Source: Reticulitermes speratus
Taxonomy: Eukaryota; Arthropoda; Insecta; Blattodea; Rhinotermitidae
Length of the DNA stretch: 64,000 bases
Assembly: GCA_021186555.1 (NCBI GenBank)
Contig: JAJKFL010000005.1
Location: 38,703,135-38,767,134 of the forward strand
Direction of reading: 5' to 3'
The position numbers and the translations under genes are program-made. Each line of letters starts with the position of its first letter. The stretch's first letter is position 1. Below, piece by piece: positions 47,886-59,493 of the stretch. The notes under the pieces are model-generated. The model worked only from the letters and a program-made list of their open reading frames with translations, made no database searches and was not told the origin of the DNA.

Positions 47886-50800
47886 CCTAGAACCCATTGA
47901 CCTTCGACATTGACGATATGTACGAGAGACTAACATTTTGTGCGAGGATTAATTATAAAAAATTATTCGATTTTATAAGACACGCATTTTTGTAAATGGA
48001 AATGTTATCCTTATTTATTTCATATTTTCCTTATTTTTTCCAAATCCACGATGTTTTTAGTCAGTACTTGTGAGGTTATATCTGGTAACTGCTGTGTGTA
48101 TGCAAAGGGACATGTTCGTTATAAATTGTAATTGGGTCTGTGGTTGTTCCTCTAACATTAGAATTAAACTGTACCCCAGGGTAACGTAGTAGATTTTACG
48201 TAACCTGCTTCTGTCTGCGGTTACGTACTTTATGCGATGCGGATATATCACCTATCGGAGAATTATTCGTTTCCTTCGCGTTGCATTTAGGCGAAGCAGA
48301 AGCCACGAATCTCGTTGGAGGGAGCATACAGATATTCTGTTCTCCGTCATTCAATTCTCCAGTTCTTCTAACGTCAGTGAGATCCAGGAGAGGAATTTCG
48401 GGAATGCCAATTATTTCAGTTTTGGCGTCTTATCAGTTGCGGGGTATAAATTAGAATATGCCCTGCTCCTTCCGTGCTGGCAACAAGTAGAAGTAGCAAG
48501 AAGAATAATAGTTTATTAAGTAGCGATTTTAGATTTTCGGAAAAAATTAGGATCAAGATTTTTATCTTTGTGAATATTGGTTTTTGTTTAAACCGAAGCA
48601 CTCTATCATTCGTTTTCTTGCTTTTGAAACTTTACTTTCCGTCATGAACTCAAATTATACCTCGAACATTGCATGACTGTAAACATTGAATAACAACTCT
48701 TGGGAGTAGGCCTGTGTGAAAAAATTCTGTTTCCCAGGAGGCTTTTAGAGTTATTGTCCCTCTTGCTCCTGCATGCAAATCAGTGTTTACAATACCCTTA
48801 GATACATTTTATATTATTAGGTTTCGGAGATACGAAATGTTGTTGGTCTATGCAAGAAATAAAGCTGCTCCTAAATCCGCACCAAACTCACATTCACGCC
48901 GTATGTTCTACATTCATAAAGAAGGTTCATGAAAAGCATTGTCGGTTTATTTATTATACAAGATATGCAGAGAATGCCGCTATCTAATTCCAATCCATGA
49001 ATCCTTGACCACCGAATCGGGTATATAAATATCAAATGCTAATAACCATTTCGAAATAAGTCGTAGCAGTATGAATGGTACACCTGACTTGCAGTTGATA
49101 CTACTCGCTCATTCTAGAAGAATTGAGCATTGCCATTATCATTTGTAGCGGAAAAACGCCACGTTCTGAGATATGTGATCGAGTTTATAAACACACTATT
49201 ACAATCTTCTGGGTTATGACATCACGTGATCTGGTGCCACTGTTGCTCTCAAACGACAATATGTTGTGTCTTATGGAAGCTGGCTAATCTTCCCCAGTCG
49301 ACAGAACTGAAATGAAATTCATAATACACCACACACGTGGAAATATTTGCAAAAAGCCTTTCAGGGCAAGGGATTTAAATAACTCCAATTTCTAGGAAAA
49401 CTGCTAGTCTTTTGGGAATTAGTTCCCCTCGGCACCAATGCGGAGTAGAAGGGACTACTCCCGGGAGATCGTAAATATGTTTGTGGGTAAGACACATGCT
49501 GAAGGGGAACTGCACAACACAGACTTGAAATATAATACGCTTCCTAAGATCGTAAATATGTAGTAAATTATAAAACAATTTGACTCGTCCTATTAACGCA
49601 CTTGTTTCGGAGGATCTAAGAAAGCTTTATAAAACCTTAATATCGCGATGGATAGAGGCTGTGATCATTTTTTTTATTTTACTGCGAGCAGGTGATGGTA
49701 CATGGTATCTCAGTCAGCACTGAGACTGGATATGACAGGGGCCTTCAGGCTTTCAATGTTTGTTCATATTTTGCAATTTTCTGCCTAGCCTCAAGTTTTC
49801 TCTCTTGCACACATATATGTGTATGTGTTTATAATATCGTACTTTCATTGTTTTCAGTCCCCTTAAGGCATGTAATGTGTACATATTGTCTAAGTATAAT
49901 AGACATTTATTAAAAGAATTAAAACGTGGCAGTATTTTCTGTGAGAAGTAAATTTAAAAGAAAAAGTATTAAAACTTTTTATTGGTCTTGATGTTGTTAT
50001 TCAGTTTCTCTGCTGGTACACCACTGACGTTAAGTTACCACGCTTTTAACTTATTTTGTGCCATATCGCGTGAATCTGTTCAGGTACTTTTCTGTTCTTT
50101 TGTTGTTCTTCTTCATCGTATTGTCACTCAGCCCTACTGAGGTATCAACTAGAGAGGTGCAATTTTTTTTCGGCCCGACAGGTTAACATTTGGCTTAATA
50201 AGAGCCATTAATTTCTGTCAAGTGATCGGTCCCTTCCAAAATCTTTAACGTCTCCGTGTCTAAGAACAACCTGAGATTTGTACGTTTTGTGAGGCTAATA
50301 TTTTTCTCTCGTCTACCTACAACATCAATCGTGAAACTTTTATAGTTGCTGAGCTGATGAAGAAATTGTTAGGTTTTGTAAAACTAGAATATTCATGATG
50401 GCGCTTCCAAAATCCGGACACAATTCATTGCCATTTCAATGTACTCCTCACATTCACACCGCATCTCTCTTATAATAAATTTCAATATTAAGCTTAAACT
50501 TCTAACTATCTGTGGGTCTGTTAAATGGTACCTAACCTTGAGTACGTATTTTAAATAGTCAAGCAGATAGTATTAGGCCAAGTATACAAATTATGGAGTT
50601 TTTATGCACGTAATCCTTCCATCATTCGGCTTCTTCGTTTTTCATAAGTCCACATTTTCTCCGTTCCTGAAACACATTTAACCCATTTCGCTGTGAAATC
50701 AAGGACCCCCTTCCCATCAGGCTATATTTAAATATTATTTATTGCTGGACGAGTTTCTCCAACTGATTTCAAGAACCACGGTCCTCCTTGAAAAGCTGGT

Positions 50801-51790
50801 GATCACGCAGTATGTAAAGAAATTGCTCTTCTATTATGGAATTTTAAATTTTATCAGCTTGTTTACAACAGCCCTCCAATGGACCCTATACTCAGCCAAA
50901 TCAATGTAATCACTTCCTATTTCTTTAAGAGCTATTTTCGTATGATTTACATTTACACTTAAGTCTTTAAAGTTTCTCCTTTATTTAGGGCCTTCGGACG
51001 AAAACATTATAGGACTACGCATTTCATAGTCTCGCTTACGAAGCTGGATTTTTAGACTTTCGCTCCTGTCCAACAGTTCGTTTGACCCTCTCTACACCCA
51101 CTACTTAATATTCCTCAAATATTTTAACTACACAGACACAAGTGGCGCCCATACCTTCCTATTTAATTTGTTAAAATTTCTGGGCTCATATACTCGCATA
51201 AATTGGTACACGGTCCGGGAAATTTTGCTGACTTGCAGGGAACGCTAAGCTGTGCTACAGCCTCTGTAAAGATGCAAATTAAACTGCTTCTCCCTTGGAC
51301 TTGACTCTAACAGATTTGGTAACTGGAATTGCTTTAAGAATGCAAGTATAAAGGAGCGGGGGTGCTAAAGAATGTGTACTACTCTCTTACAAAATATCGA
51401 CCTAGTGGACGACTTTTGTGTTCAGTGCGCTTGGAATTACCAGAATCTCATCTAGCAGCTTAGAGTTGGAGCATTGTCATGGCAATTCCAGAAGGCCTTG
51501 TGTCGGATTTATGTATGAGGTATCGGCATCCAGAGGATCGCCATTTACCATTCATTTATTATTCAGTTTATAAAAGTACAGTGCTAATTATGTGTGCCAC
51601 CAGCTTCAAATTCAATAATTCGGTTTTAATTTATAGTGCCTTTGGGGATTTTGATTCCTAAAAAATCACTGTTCTTTTCCCAACAAAATTATCTGCTTTA
51701 TCTTTGTTACGGAAATGTAATGTGTTCCTTGCCAGAAGGAAAAAAGTCCTATTAGAAGCGCTGTTTAGAGGAGCTTTACGTTCTAATGAA
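47886..51790. other. No gene recognised
   Basis: AT-rich. 'gatcgtaaatatgt' is repeated at 49469 and 49549. Open frames on both strands at 48057-48601 and 49375-49913 have no motif. Confidence 0.4.
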
Positions 51791-51804
51791 GCGTAGAAAC
51801 AAGA

Positions 51805-51980
51805 TACGGACGTACATACATACATACAAACGTACACGCATAATGCTTGCATGCATACATATACATACATACAAATGTTCACGCATGAATGCATAGATAC
51901 ACGTATGTACACATACATACATTTATATGTGTATATGTATGTACGTACATACGTAGATACATACATACACACATACATAA
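51805..51980. repeat. Imperfect (CATA)n microsatellite
   Basis: About 175 bp of CATACATA with many substitutions. It produces a tyrosine/valine-rich chance frame on the minus strand. Confidence 0.88.
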
Positions 51981-52131
51981 TGGTGGAAAGGTAAGAGTAC
52001 TTTTAAGCTTCGTGGAGCAGATGGTTTGTCCGTCTTCTGCAAAATAAAGTTTCACTAAGAATTTTAAGCAGAGCCTAGGAAATTTAAGTATTTGGGGTTA
52101 ATGTAGAATATTGTATTTAAACTACATTTAT

Positions 52132-52362
52132 TTATTGACGTTTAAGTCTCGGACACGCACGCACTGCTTCCAGCATGTTGCGTAGTTGCCCGATAGCATT
52201 GTAGTCATCGCTGCACTCAATTTTGACTCCGGCATCGAGTTGTAATTCCACGCAGTTTCGAACTCCATTCAGCGCTTCAGCACACTGGCCAGCACAACTG
52301 TAAGAGGCAAAGCGACTGCAGCTGTAAGCATGTTGTTTGATGCGCTTGTTCTTTAGTTCCAC
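52132..52362 (-). CDS. Possible terminal exon of a cysteine-rich host protein
   Basis: A minus-strand open frame of 76 codons ends at the TAA at 52132-52134. It contains YSCSRFASYSCAGQCAEALN, then GVRNCVELQ, IECSDDYNAI and VRACPRLKRQ: seven cysteines, varied amino-acid content and mixed third-codon positions, unlike the chance frames around it. A good 3' splice site is visible inside it (polypyrimidine 'tcgctttgcctcttacag', with the exon beginning at about 52302), so the real exon may start with the second half and the upstream ATG may be fortuitous. AATAAA overlaps the stop region (52129-52136, minus reading) and could serve as a poly(A) signal. The regular C-(x)n-C spacing suggests a secreted disulfide-bonded protein. 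A hemolymph-protein type is conceivable but I cannot name the family. No upstream exon was identified with confidence. Confidence 0.42.
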   Translation of the reverse strand: MELKNKRIKQHAYSCSRFASYSCAGQCAEALNGVRNCVELQLDAGVKIECSDDYNAIGQLRNMLEAVRACPRLKRQ

Positions 52363-52494
52363 TTGTTAATGAAAATTCGCGTGTAAATTGTCATCGTCGG
52401 ATGTTGCTTATATATTTTGTATTTATTACTTTGTATTTTACGTAACCGATTTAACTAAGTACCAAACTAACTCCTTGTTGCGTAGTCCATCTTT

Positions 52495-52625
52495 GAAAGC
52501 TAGTATTTTATCGGCTAGTCAAGAAATTACCCTTGTTTTGTAGAATCTAAAACTTCACTTCAGTGTTCACAAGAGCCTGCCACTCATCTCTGTTCTGAGC
52601 CAGACGAACCACGTCTGCGTCCTTC
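52495..52625 (-). pseudogene. LINE family A 3' end fragment
   Basis: 'cacaagagcctgccactcat' and surrounding sequence match the copies at 11490 and 53735 in the same minus orientation. Heavily diverged. Confidence 0.55.
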
Positions 52626-52834
52626 CAGCCTGTTTATTTAATATCCATTGTTACCATTAAATCTAGAACTAGCGACTTTTTTTCCAGCAGGTTTTACTAC
52701 CCTAGTCGCGTATGCATTTGTTCACGTTTATTCTATCCCCATATGTGCCGTGCCGCATGCGCGTGACTCCCTTTTCGGATTATGCTGCACGCTTGACTTC
52801 AGTTGCACTTATAAATTTCATATTAGTATCACCG

Positions 52835-52928
52835 TGCATTTTATGAATTAATAAATTTATAACCAACGCTACAATAAAAGTGGTTCAATTGTGTATCAGT
52901 TGGTTATAAATCTATTAATTCAGTTGCA
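52835..52928. repeat. Long hairpin, 24-bp arms
   Basis: Arms 52844-52867 and 52899-52922 are complementary at 23 of 24 positions, with a 31-nt loop. 'gtgca' and 'tgcac' extend the stem outside after a small bulge. This could be a MITE core or a small-RNA precursor-like fold. Confidence 0.7.
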
Positions 52929-53264
52929 CTGTTTACACCGCAACTAATTTGCTTGGTACGTACGTCATCGACTACCGTTTTACCTTCCAAATACATACTT
53001 ACTCAGTATTCTATTAATATATTAGCAAGATCTTTTACATGTATGTTCTTACTATTATTACAGGATGGTGGTTGACTTCTTTGCACATTCTATGCACACC
53101 ATTCAGTACATCTTATACTTCACAACAGCCTTCTATCTCTAGATTTTAAACTTATTTTATAATCACCTTTTAACTGTTGAATTTACACTCTGATTATATG
53201 ATTATTTTCAAAAGTGGAATTGTTCTGACACTTTTGTAATTGTAATTGTCTTCTGATTTATACT

Positions 53265-53310
53265 TTCTTGAAGATGGCCACACAAGCGGCCGAAAAATGC
53301 TGGAGAATAC
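53265..53310 (+). ncRNA. Degraded hammerhead-like motif 3
   Basis: TTGAAGA, an extra T, stem II GGCC/GGCC around an 8-nt loop, then GAAAA. The last C of GAAAC and the GU-H box are lost. It resembles the other motifs in the window but is probably dead. Confidence 0.35.
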
Positions 53311-53727
53311 CCTGTAATTAAACTACATCAAAATAATATTGTGCATTTGTTCGTTGTGAAAATGCGGATTGTTTTGATGTTAATATCATAGCTATTACAT
53401 AGTGTTGTCACTGTTATTTAAATGGTTACGGGTGAAATTGTAACGTAAATAATGATGTCTTTAGTTAAAGTTTAGTAAGTAAATGAGTAATTTAAAATTT
53501 TAATTGAATTATGTGACATTTTAATGCATAGAAAGAGACATTTGTTTAAATGAACATTGCGTTAGTATTATAACAAAAATGGATGGTTTGTAACGGTGAG
53601 CTCTTCCATGTTTTCTTCCTATTATCATTTTTATTGTCATCCATACTTTACTTCTGGGTTGTGTACCAAATAATGCGACAAAGGTTTGGAAATTAATTTA
53701 ATTTCGGGTTCGCTTCAGTCTTATACG

Positions 53728-53895
53728 AATAACTAACTAATTAACTAACTAACTCCATGGAGCAGAGTCCTTCTTGAGACGCTAGCAGGTCCTCAGCTAG
53801 CCAAGAAGTTTCCCGCGTTTTATGGAACCCGAAGGTTCAATACCGCATTCACAAGAGCCCGCCACCTGTCCCTATCCTTATACCAATACTTTTTA
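53728..53895 (-). pseudogene. LINE family A 3' end with (AACT)n tail
   Basis: The minus strand reads DRDRWRALVNAVLNLRVP, then NAGNFLAS and SRRTLLHGV, then an (AGTT)n tail at 53728-53755. This is the best preserved example of the family's last 50 residues in the window. One stop follows RVP. Confidence 0.8.
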
Positions 53896-54163
53896 TAATT
53901 GTACAGTAGGCTACTGACAGAGGTCAGTTTATTTACGCACTCTACAAACATAAATAAATGAATGTGTGGCCATTAGTGTGGTTGGTTTTCTTCGAGTTGG
54001 CTGCGAGGAGGAATCGATATTTGTGTTCAGACACTGGGATAATGTAGAGAGACATGAAAAATGTCAAAATATCTCTACAACACATTATGCCTCTGAAATG
54101 TTTTATGTCTTTGTTTTGACGAAGTATAGGAACTGTCAGTTTCAGTTAAAAGTTTTTCTTGGT

Positions 54164-54177
54164 GGGGGGGGGGGGGG
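54164..54177. repeat. Poly(G) tract, 14 nt
   Basis: Fourteen consecutive G residues. Confidence 0.9.
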
Positions 54178-54976
54178 TGAATAAATAGTAAGACATTTAT
54201 AATAGGTTCATTACACATTATAGCTCACATTTTTATAACGTGCGCTATAAGGAAACAGTAGTACACTAAGTTGTAGTTTTGGATAAACTTTAAACGGGTA
54301 ATAGTTTGTGAGGGAGAAGCCTTAAGATGGTGATGGGGAGGAGAAGGTAAGATGGTACGGTGGAAAGGAATTGCATCACTCTTATCCTCTTAATCCGGGA
54401 TTAAATTAAACGAAATGGAGTTAATCAGTGCCTGTTCCTTCCAATTCAAAACCCCCTCTGCCCACCCCAACTGCACTTGAACCACTTCAGAGTGTGTAAG
54501 ACGATGGATGGAATGTTCTGTCTAGACCCTGTTTTCGCAAGATGGGTCACAGACTAAGAACTGCAATTTTTATTTCACAAAGAATGTAAGGGCAGAGAGT
54601 CTGGTATTGGCTTTTCTTCCAAACTGAATTATCAACTGATAAATTCCTGCTTTGGTGTCCTCCTTCACATCCTCTGCCTTCCCCTCCTGCTTCTTATTGC
54701 CCTTGTTCTTATTCAACAAAAATATTCTACCTAAAGAGGCAATATTGAAGAAAAATGTGCCACTGTTGAATTGTAATGTAAGTGTCGCCAGAAGCCGCTC
54801 TTTATTTCCGACTCTGCATCCCGTTGTTATTGGTAGAACGTTCAAGTAACCTGACTGGTTTTCACGTATCGGAATTTTCTTATAGAGCGGAACGAGCACA
54901 TTGTGTGTCAGGAGAATGCTTAAGGAATATGATTCCACCTAATCTGTATTTATGGTGCTGCTGTTGCTAATGTTAC

Positions 54977-55021
54977 TACTACTGATACTACTACTATTAC
55001 TACTACTACTACTACTACTAT
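54977..55021. repeat. (CTA)n microsatellite
   Basis: About 14 CTA/TTA units, with the last seven perfect. Confidence 0.85.
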
Positions 55022-56185
55022 CAGGGCAATACAAATTAAAACTAATATGAAGGACATTAATGTGTATAATAAGCAAATATGCAAAAATATTACGTCTGGA
55101 ATTCTTGACTCTGTGAACGTAGTCATTTGGTAGGGAATTCCTGAGATCCAGAGTTGATGAGTTTAATTGATAGGATTCTGTCCGTGCTTTTGAGGATGTT
55201 TTCCTGACGGTGCCCTTTTGAACTTCCCCTCTAATTCGGACATCGGCCAGAAAATGAACGTGAAAGACACAGCGTAGAGGAGTTACTGTTTGTTGACATC
55301 AGTAGTTCATGGTTTTAAGGGTTGTTACATATAACGATTTCCTTCCTGGCACTTGGGTTTTGCAGAGAGTGCTTTGATTTCATCCCCTATCCTTACACCC
55401 TCATCCTTCTATCAAGTAATAAACTAACCAACCCTCTCCTCTCCATCACCCACTTCTACCAAAATGTTACAACTCCATGAATAAGTAATTAAAAAGATCC
55501 ATTAGTACAAATTTGGATCTTATATTAGTATCATTAAAAAGTTTTTCGGTTTTGGTTTGATGGAGTAGGAAGCATGATGATGAGTCATTTGAAACTTTTG
55601 ACGTTCTGTTCCCTTCGCATTTCCCAGTCTGGTCGGTGACGTGGTGAGTTAAGCTGAATGCTTAACAAAAATCTTCTTCTCAGGTACGCCACTTTCGATT
55701 GCCTTTTTTCCTGACATATTTTCTACATGTGTACAAATAATTCCTGTGCTTTTAACTTTGTCGACTTCCTTTCAAAGCAGTCCGTCTTTAACGTAATGAA
55801 AAGAGCAGAAATAATGTGTAGGAAATCCTTCTTATCTGAGTTATAATCAAGAACTCCATCGAGAAAGTATTGCGCGAGATGCGAATAATCGCTCAGCTGG
55901 ACTGTTATGAAAAACGAAGGCTTTTTTCCGGTGTTACTCAAAATCTCCAAGTGGCCAATATTTTGATCCAAATAAATTGAGTGTATTCTCAATTAACGTA
56001 ATGTAAATTGTTAATATTTTCTTCACATCCTCGCCTGTTTCTTCCAATTTGAATTTAGTTTTCAGGACTTCCAACCACATGTTTATATTTCTCATGAGTG
56101 CACCTGCTGATTTTGACGTTCTTAATTTTTATCTTACTGATATTTTGTGAATGAAATTAATTGCTAACCGACTAAGCAGTAAAGC

Positions 56186-56482
56186 GGGGGAACGCAGTGG
56201 CGCAGTTGGTTGAGGCATTGCGCTACAAGCTTCGATTCCTGATGGTGTCATTGACATAATCCTTTCGGTCGCACTATAGCCCTGGGGTCAACTCAGCCTC
56301 TAACAGAAATGAGTACCAGGAATATTTCCTGGGGGGGGGGGGGGGGGGGGGGGTAAAGGCAGCCGGTGCGTAGGGCTGACAACATTACCATCTTCATGTG
56401 CCGATTGTCTAAAAATCTGGGAGCCTCAACCTCCTGGAACCCTAAGGGCCTGTCCAGGCCTGTAATGGGATTGCTTTACCTA
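56186..56482 (+). repeat. tRNA-derived SINE Z, copy 2, with poly(G) expansion
   Basis: Same order as 37969-38265: A box 'tggcgcagttgg', the 'cctttcggtcgcactatagc' and 'ctaacagaaatgagtacc' blocks, and the end 'gtaatgggattgctttacc'. About 15 nt are deleted, removing the first half of the B box, so internal Pol III promotion is probably lost. At the position that reads 'cctgggaggtaaag' in copy 1, this copy has 23 G residues (56331-56353). Confidence 0.82.
56331..56353. repeat. Poly(G) tract, 23 nt
   Basis: The longest homopolymer in the window, inside SINE Z. Confidence 0.92.
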
Positions 56483-57114
56483 TGCATCTATTCAGCAAAG
56501 AACCGCTGCGCTCCCTATCAGCATCAGAATCGTGTTTATATAACGTTATCAGCTGTCTATTTAGATGTTGGATTGACTGCCGTATCAGAAATAAAGATCC
56601 GTTTTTAAGTAAATATAAATATTGTACATAGTTCTGTTATTTCCCTACGTAAGAATGCATTTTAGAAGAGCTTTCACGTACAAGTTAAATTCTTTGGTTT
56701 CTTAGAAGCGATACTGTTTCACTGCATACATTTGTCTGCTTCAAAATCAGCAGGTGGCTACAAGATGTTGATAAGGATTAAGATGGAACCGAGTTTGTGT
56801 TTCTAGGCCCGGCCCCCCGCCCACCTCAATCGCCCTGTCTTAACCCCATTTGCTGGAAGTTTATTTGTAACAGGTACACAGAAACAGTCTTCATTCCCTG
56901 ACTATCAACAGCAACAGGAATTAGACGCTGCAAATATCTTCCGGGCAACCAATTAGTCTGTCTTACCTAATTTTCGCTTGTGTGTGATTTATTTGAGCGT
57001 GTGGGTTGAGAATCGTGGAGATGTGGGTGGGGAACATTATGTTATCCTTAGAAACATCTCAGGTATTTTATTACTGCCCTGTAATCAGAATGGTCCTAAA
57101 ACATATAATTGTAC
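56483..57114. other. No gene recognised
   Basis: Nothing recognised between the SINE and the next LINE copy. Confidence 0.4.
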
Positions 57115-57500
57115 CTTTCTAATGAAAGAGAAGAACATAGAGGTTACTAACGCTTCAGAAGAAAATGCTGAGGAGACTGTTTGGGTGTAAGAAAGAAGTT
57201 TACAACACGGGGATAGAGAAAGTTACATGCTGAGGAACTTCATAAGTCGTACAGATTATTATTTGGGTGGTTAATAATATGGACGAAAAATGTCGCAAGT
57301 ATGGTGAATGTAGCGAGTGCTCATATATATGAAGTATGAGCCTGAAATATCAAGGGAAATTTCACTTTAGGTAATAGGCGTAGGTGTGAGGATCGTATTA
57401 AAAGGGATCCTAAAGAAATAGTGACGATAAGGACTTGTTTACCACTTTTGGAATAGGACCAATGTCGAAATTTTGTGGAAACAATTATGAAGCACCAGAG
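57115..57500 (+). pseudogene. LINE family A ORF2 tail, longest copy
   Basis: Frame by frame, the plus strand reads KMLRRLFGCKKE near 57155-57195, RKLHAEELHKSYRL with KNVASMVNV near 57215-57310, and RRCEDRIKRDPKEI near 57375-57420. These correspond to the 'x-L-R-K-x-F-G', 'W-R-K-L-H-N-E-E-L-H' and 'R-R-W-E-D-x-I-x-x-D-L' blocks of the family in the expected order. It reaches further 5' than the other copies but still lacks the reverse-transcriptase core. Confidence 0.75.
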
Positions 57501-57650
57501 AATTCCTTGAAAATTTTAGCCAGTATAAGCTTTCCAATAAAGAACCAACACTGTCCGAGATAATCAGAATGATTACGTGATTTCATGCTTCCGCCGCCGT
57601 TTAACTGACATCTTCGCTCTTCTGGGATGTTACACGGCTTCCCAGTTAGT

Positions 57651-57763
57651 TACCGACGTTTCGGGACAACCAATCCATCCCATCTGCAAAGGTCGAGCAG
57701 TCCAAGAAGAACTGCTTGCCCCTTGAAGATGGGACCGATTGGTTGCCCCGAAACATCGGTTAA
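57651..57763. ncRNA. Head-to-head hammerhead-like pair 4
   Basis: The minus-strand motif at 57651-57692 ends GAAAC, loop GTCG, GT, A. The plus-strand motif at 57722-57763 ends GAAAC, loop ATCG, GT, T. Each has a stem II region built on GGGA...GATTGG...CCC. The CUGANGA box is degraded in both (TTGCAGA and TTGAAGA). The two modules face each other over a 29-bp spacer and read outward. Confidence 0.5.
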
Positions 57764-58235
57764 TAACTACCAATCTACACCGCGTAGATCTTAGAATGAT
57801 TTCCTTTGTTCGGCGTTAACAAGTTTTGATAGGCGCAGCTGTTTTACTTGCCTGCTGTCAACGGCTTGTTACAAGTTCGTAAAATGAACGCCTTGTGCGG
57901 AGTTTGTGTCTGTCTCTGTGTAAGCATATTTTACCTCCGTAACTACTACTCCACAGATAACGATAAAGTACGGTGCTTTTAGTCTGCCCTTTGTAGTGCA
58001 TTTATGAATTTTGGTTTGTGTTGGGTCAATGTAACATATCGCTACGTGAAGGTTAGTTTAAATTTTGAGATGCAGTATTTAAAAAAATACGGGGTATCTT
58101 GTCGCCTAAAATTTTGTCCGAAATGGAAAGGAATATTTACAACCAGTTTTTGATTTTGTGTAGAATATATTTATCGAAATACACGCAGAAACAATTAACA
58201 TGTAAATTAATCGGGATCAATTTTGACTTGAAATT
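57764..58235. other. No gene recognised
   Basis: AT-rich flank of the poly(G) tract. Confidence 0.4.
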
Positions 58236-58257
58236 GGGGGGGGGGGGGGGGGGGGGG
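58236..58257. repeat. Poly(G) tract, 22 nt
   Basis: Twenty-two consecutive G residues, followed by AGG. Confidence 0.92.
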
Positions 58258-59477
58258 AGGCAGTCCCCGAAAATCTGTAAAGCTTTGTGATCAATGGTAC
58301 ATGATTTCAACATTTCAACAATAAGTGCTCCCTTACACTAATATTCTAGTCGTAGAAGAGAAACAAGCTTGGAGCTCGACATCAGATTTAGCAATCTGAC
58401 ACCACTGCAATGGGATTAAACTACCCTTAATATATTAGGCAGAAAGATTAAGCAAAGCTTTCTCAGCCATCATGTTTATCACATTAGAACATCTGAGATA
58501 ATATTGTGTAAATCAGATCCCTTCAAATTCTTGACTTCTTACCCTAGCAAAACACTCCGCCATTGCATCAGGGTCAGAGAAGTTGAATGGCTGAAGGAAG
58601 GGAGGCTCAAGAGTCAGAGTACCTCGAGGGAAGTTTCAAAGTAAATATAGATCTGATTTCAAAACTCTTTGATGGGAGGAAATGCAACTGGGTGACATCG
58701 GGGAAGCTGAAGGGAGTTAGAAAGGATAATATGTGCATAGTCGATGAATCTTGTATGTTACAGGGGTCAGGAGAGGGTCGAAAGGGTGGTTACATGGGGA
58801 CTTCAGAGTAGAGCCAATCAGTCAAACTAGATGAAACACTGTAGAAGAAACCAGATGTATTAATGCTGGACTTGAGGATGCATCACACTGATAAAAGTCG
58901 GTAGCTTTAAATATTTAAGCAGAAAAGCAGCAGAATTATCCAGAGGAACAGAATATACCAAATGCTTGTTGGAGTTGTCACGTATTTTGTGTACAATTAG
59001 TTGGACAGTGATGGTAAAAATGGCCCTGAAAACTGCAAGTTTCCTGCTCAGTAATCCATAGCTTACTTAGCTGTTAAACATACACCTGTGTTTCATCGAA
59101 GGTGTGAAGCTTCGGTTAATTGCAGCATGTTGTTTTGTGGCTGTTCTTAAAATTCCAAGATATTTGGGCGGAGAGGTCACGAGCGTATTTCATCTGTTGT
59201 TATGAGTCTGCAAACATTTTGTATTTCCAAAGCTACTGATCAGATTTCGCGAATTCGGTGTTTGGGCTCTAAATTAAAAGTTTACGGGAAAATTTTGATT
59301 TTGAATCATTAAATAAATACAAACCCTGCTTTACACATGTCAGGCAGCATGTAGTAACTTTTCAGAAAGTGTTAATATTAGAAACTGGACACGAAATATT
59401 TATATGATAATCTAACATTTCTGTTTTAAGTTTATTTAAAGTGGGAAATACTTAAATAATACGAAGACAGTTCTTTA
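58258..59477. other. No gene recognised
   Basis: The 74-codon plus frame at 58587-58811 has no recognised domain. Confidence 0.4.
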
Positions 59478-59493
59478 CTATATGCACTTTGAT

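Larger units (their letters stand above)
53896..56185. other. No gene recognised; poly(G) and (CTA)n
   Basis: G14 at 54164-54177, and (CTA)n with interruptions at 54977-55020. The minus-strand frame of 122 codons at 54570-54938 and the 89-codon one at 55723-55992 have no recognised domain. Confidence 0.45.

Noticed and set aside
51658-51978. 106-codon tyrosine/valine-rich protein
   Set aside because: Translation of a (CATA)n microsatellite.
51805-51980. CRISPR array or satellite from regular short repeats
   Set aside because: The repeat is a degenerate tetranucleotide without spacers; no array of repeats with unique spacers was seen anywhere.
54570-54938. 122-codon minus-strand gene
   Set aside because: No recognisable domain and a weak start; long open frames of this size occur by chance in 64 kb.
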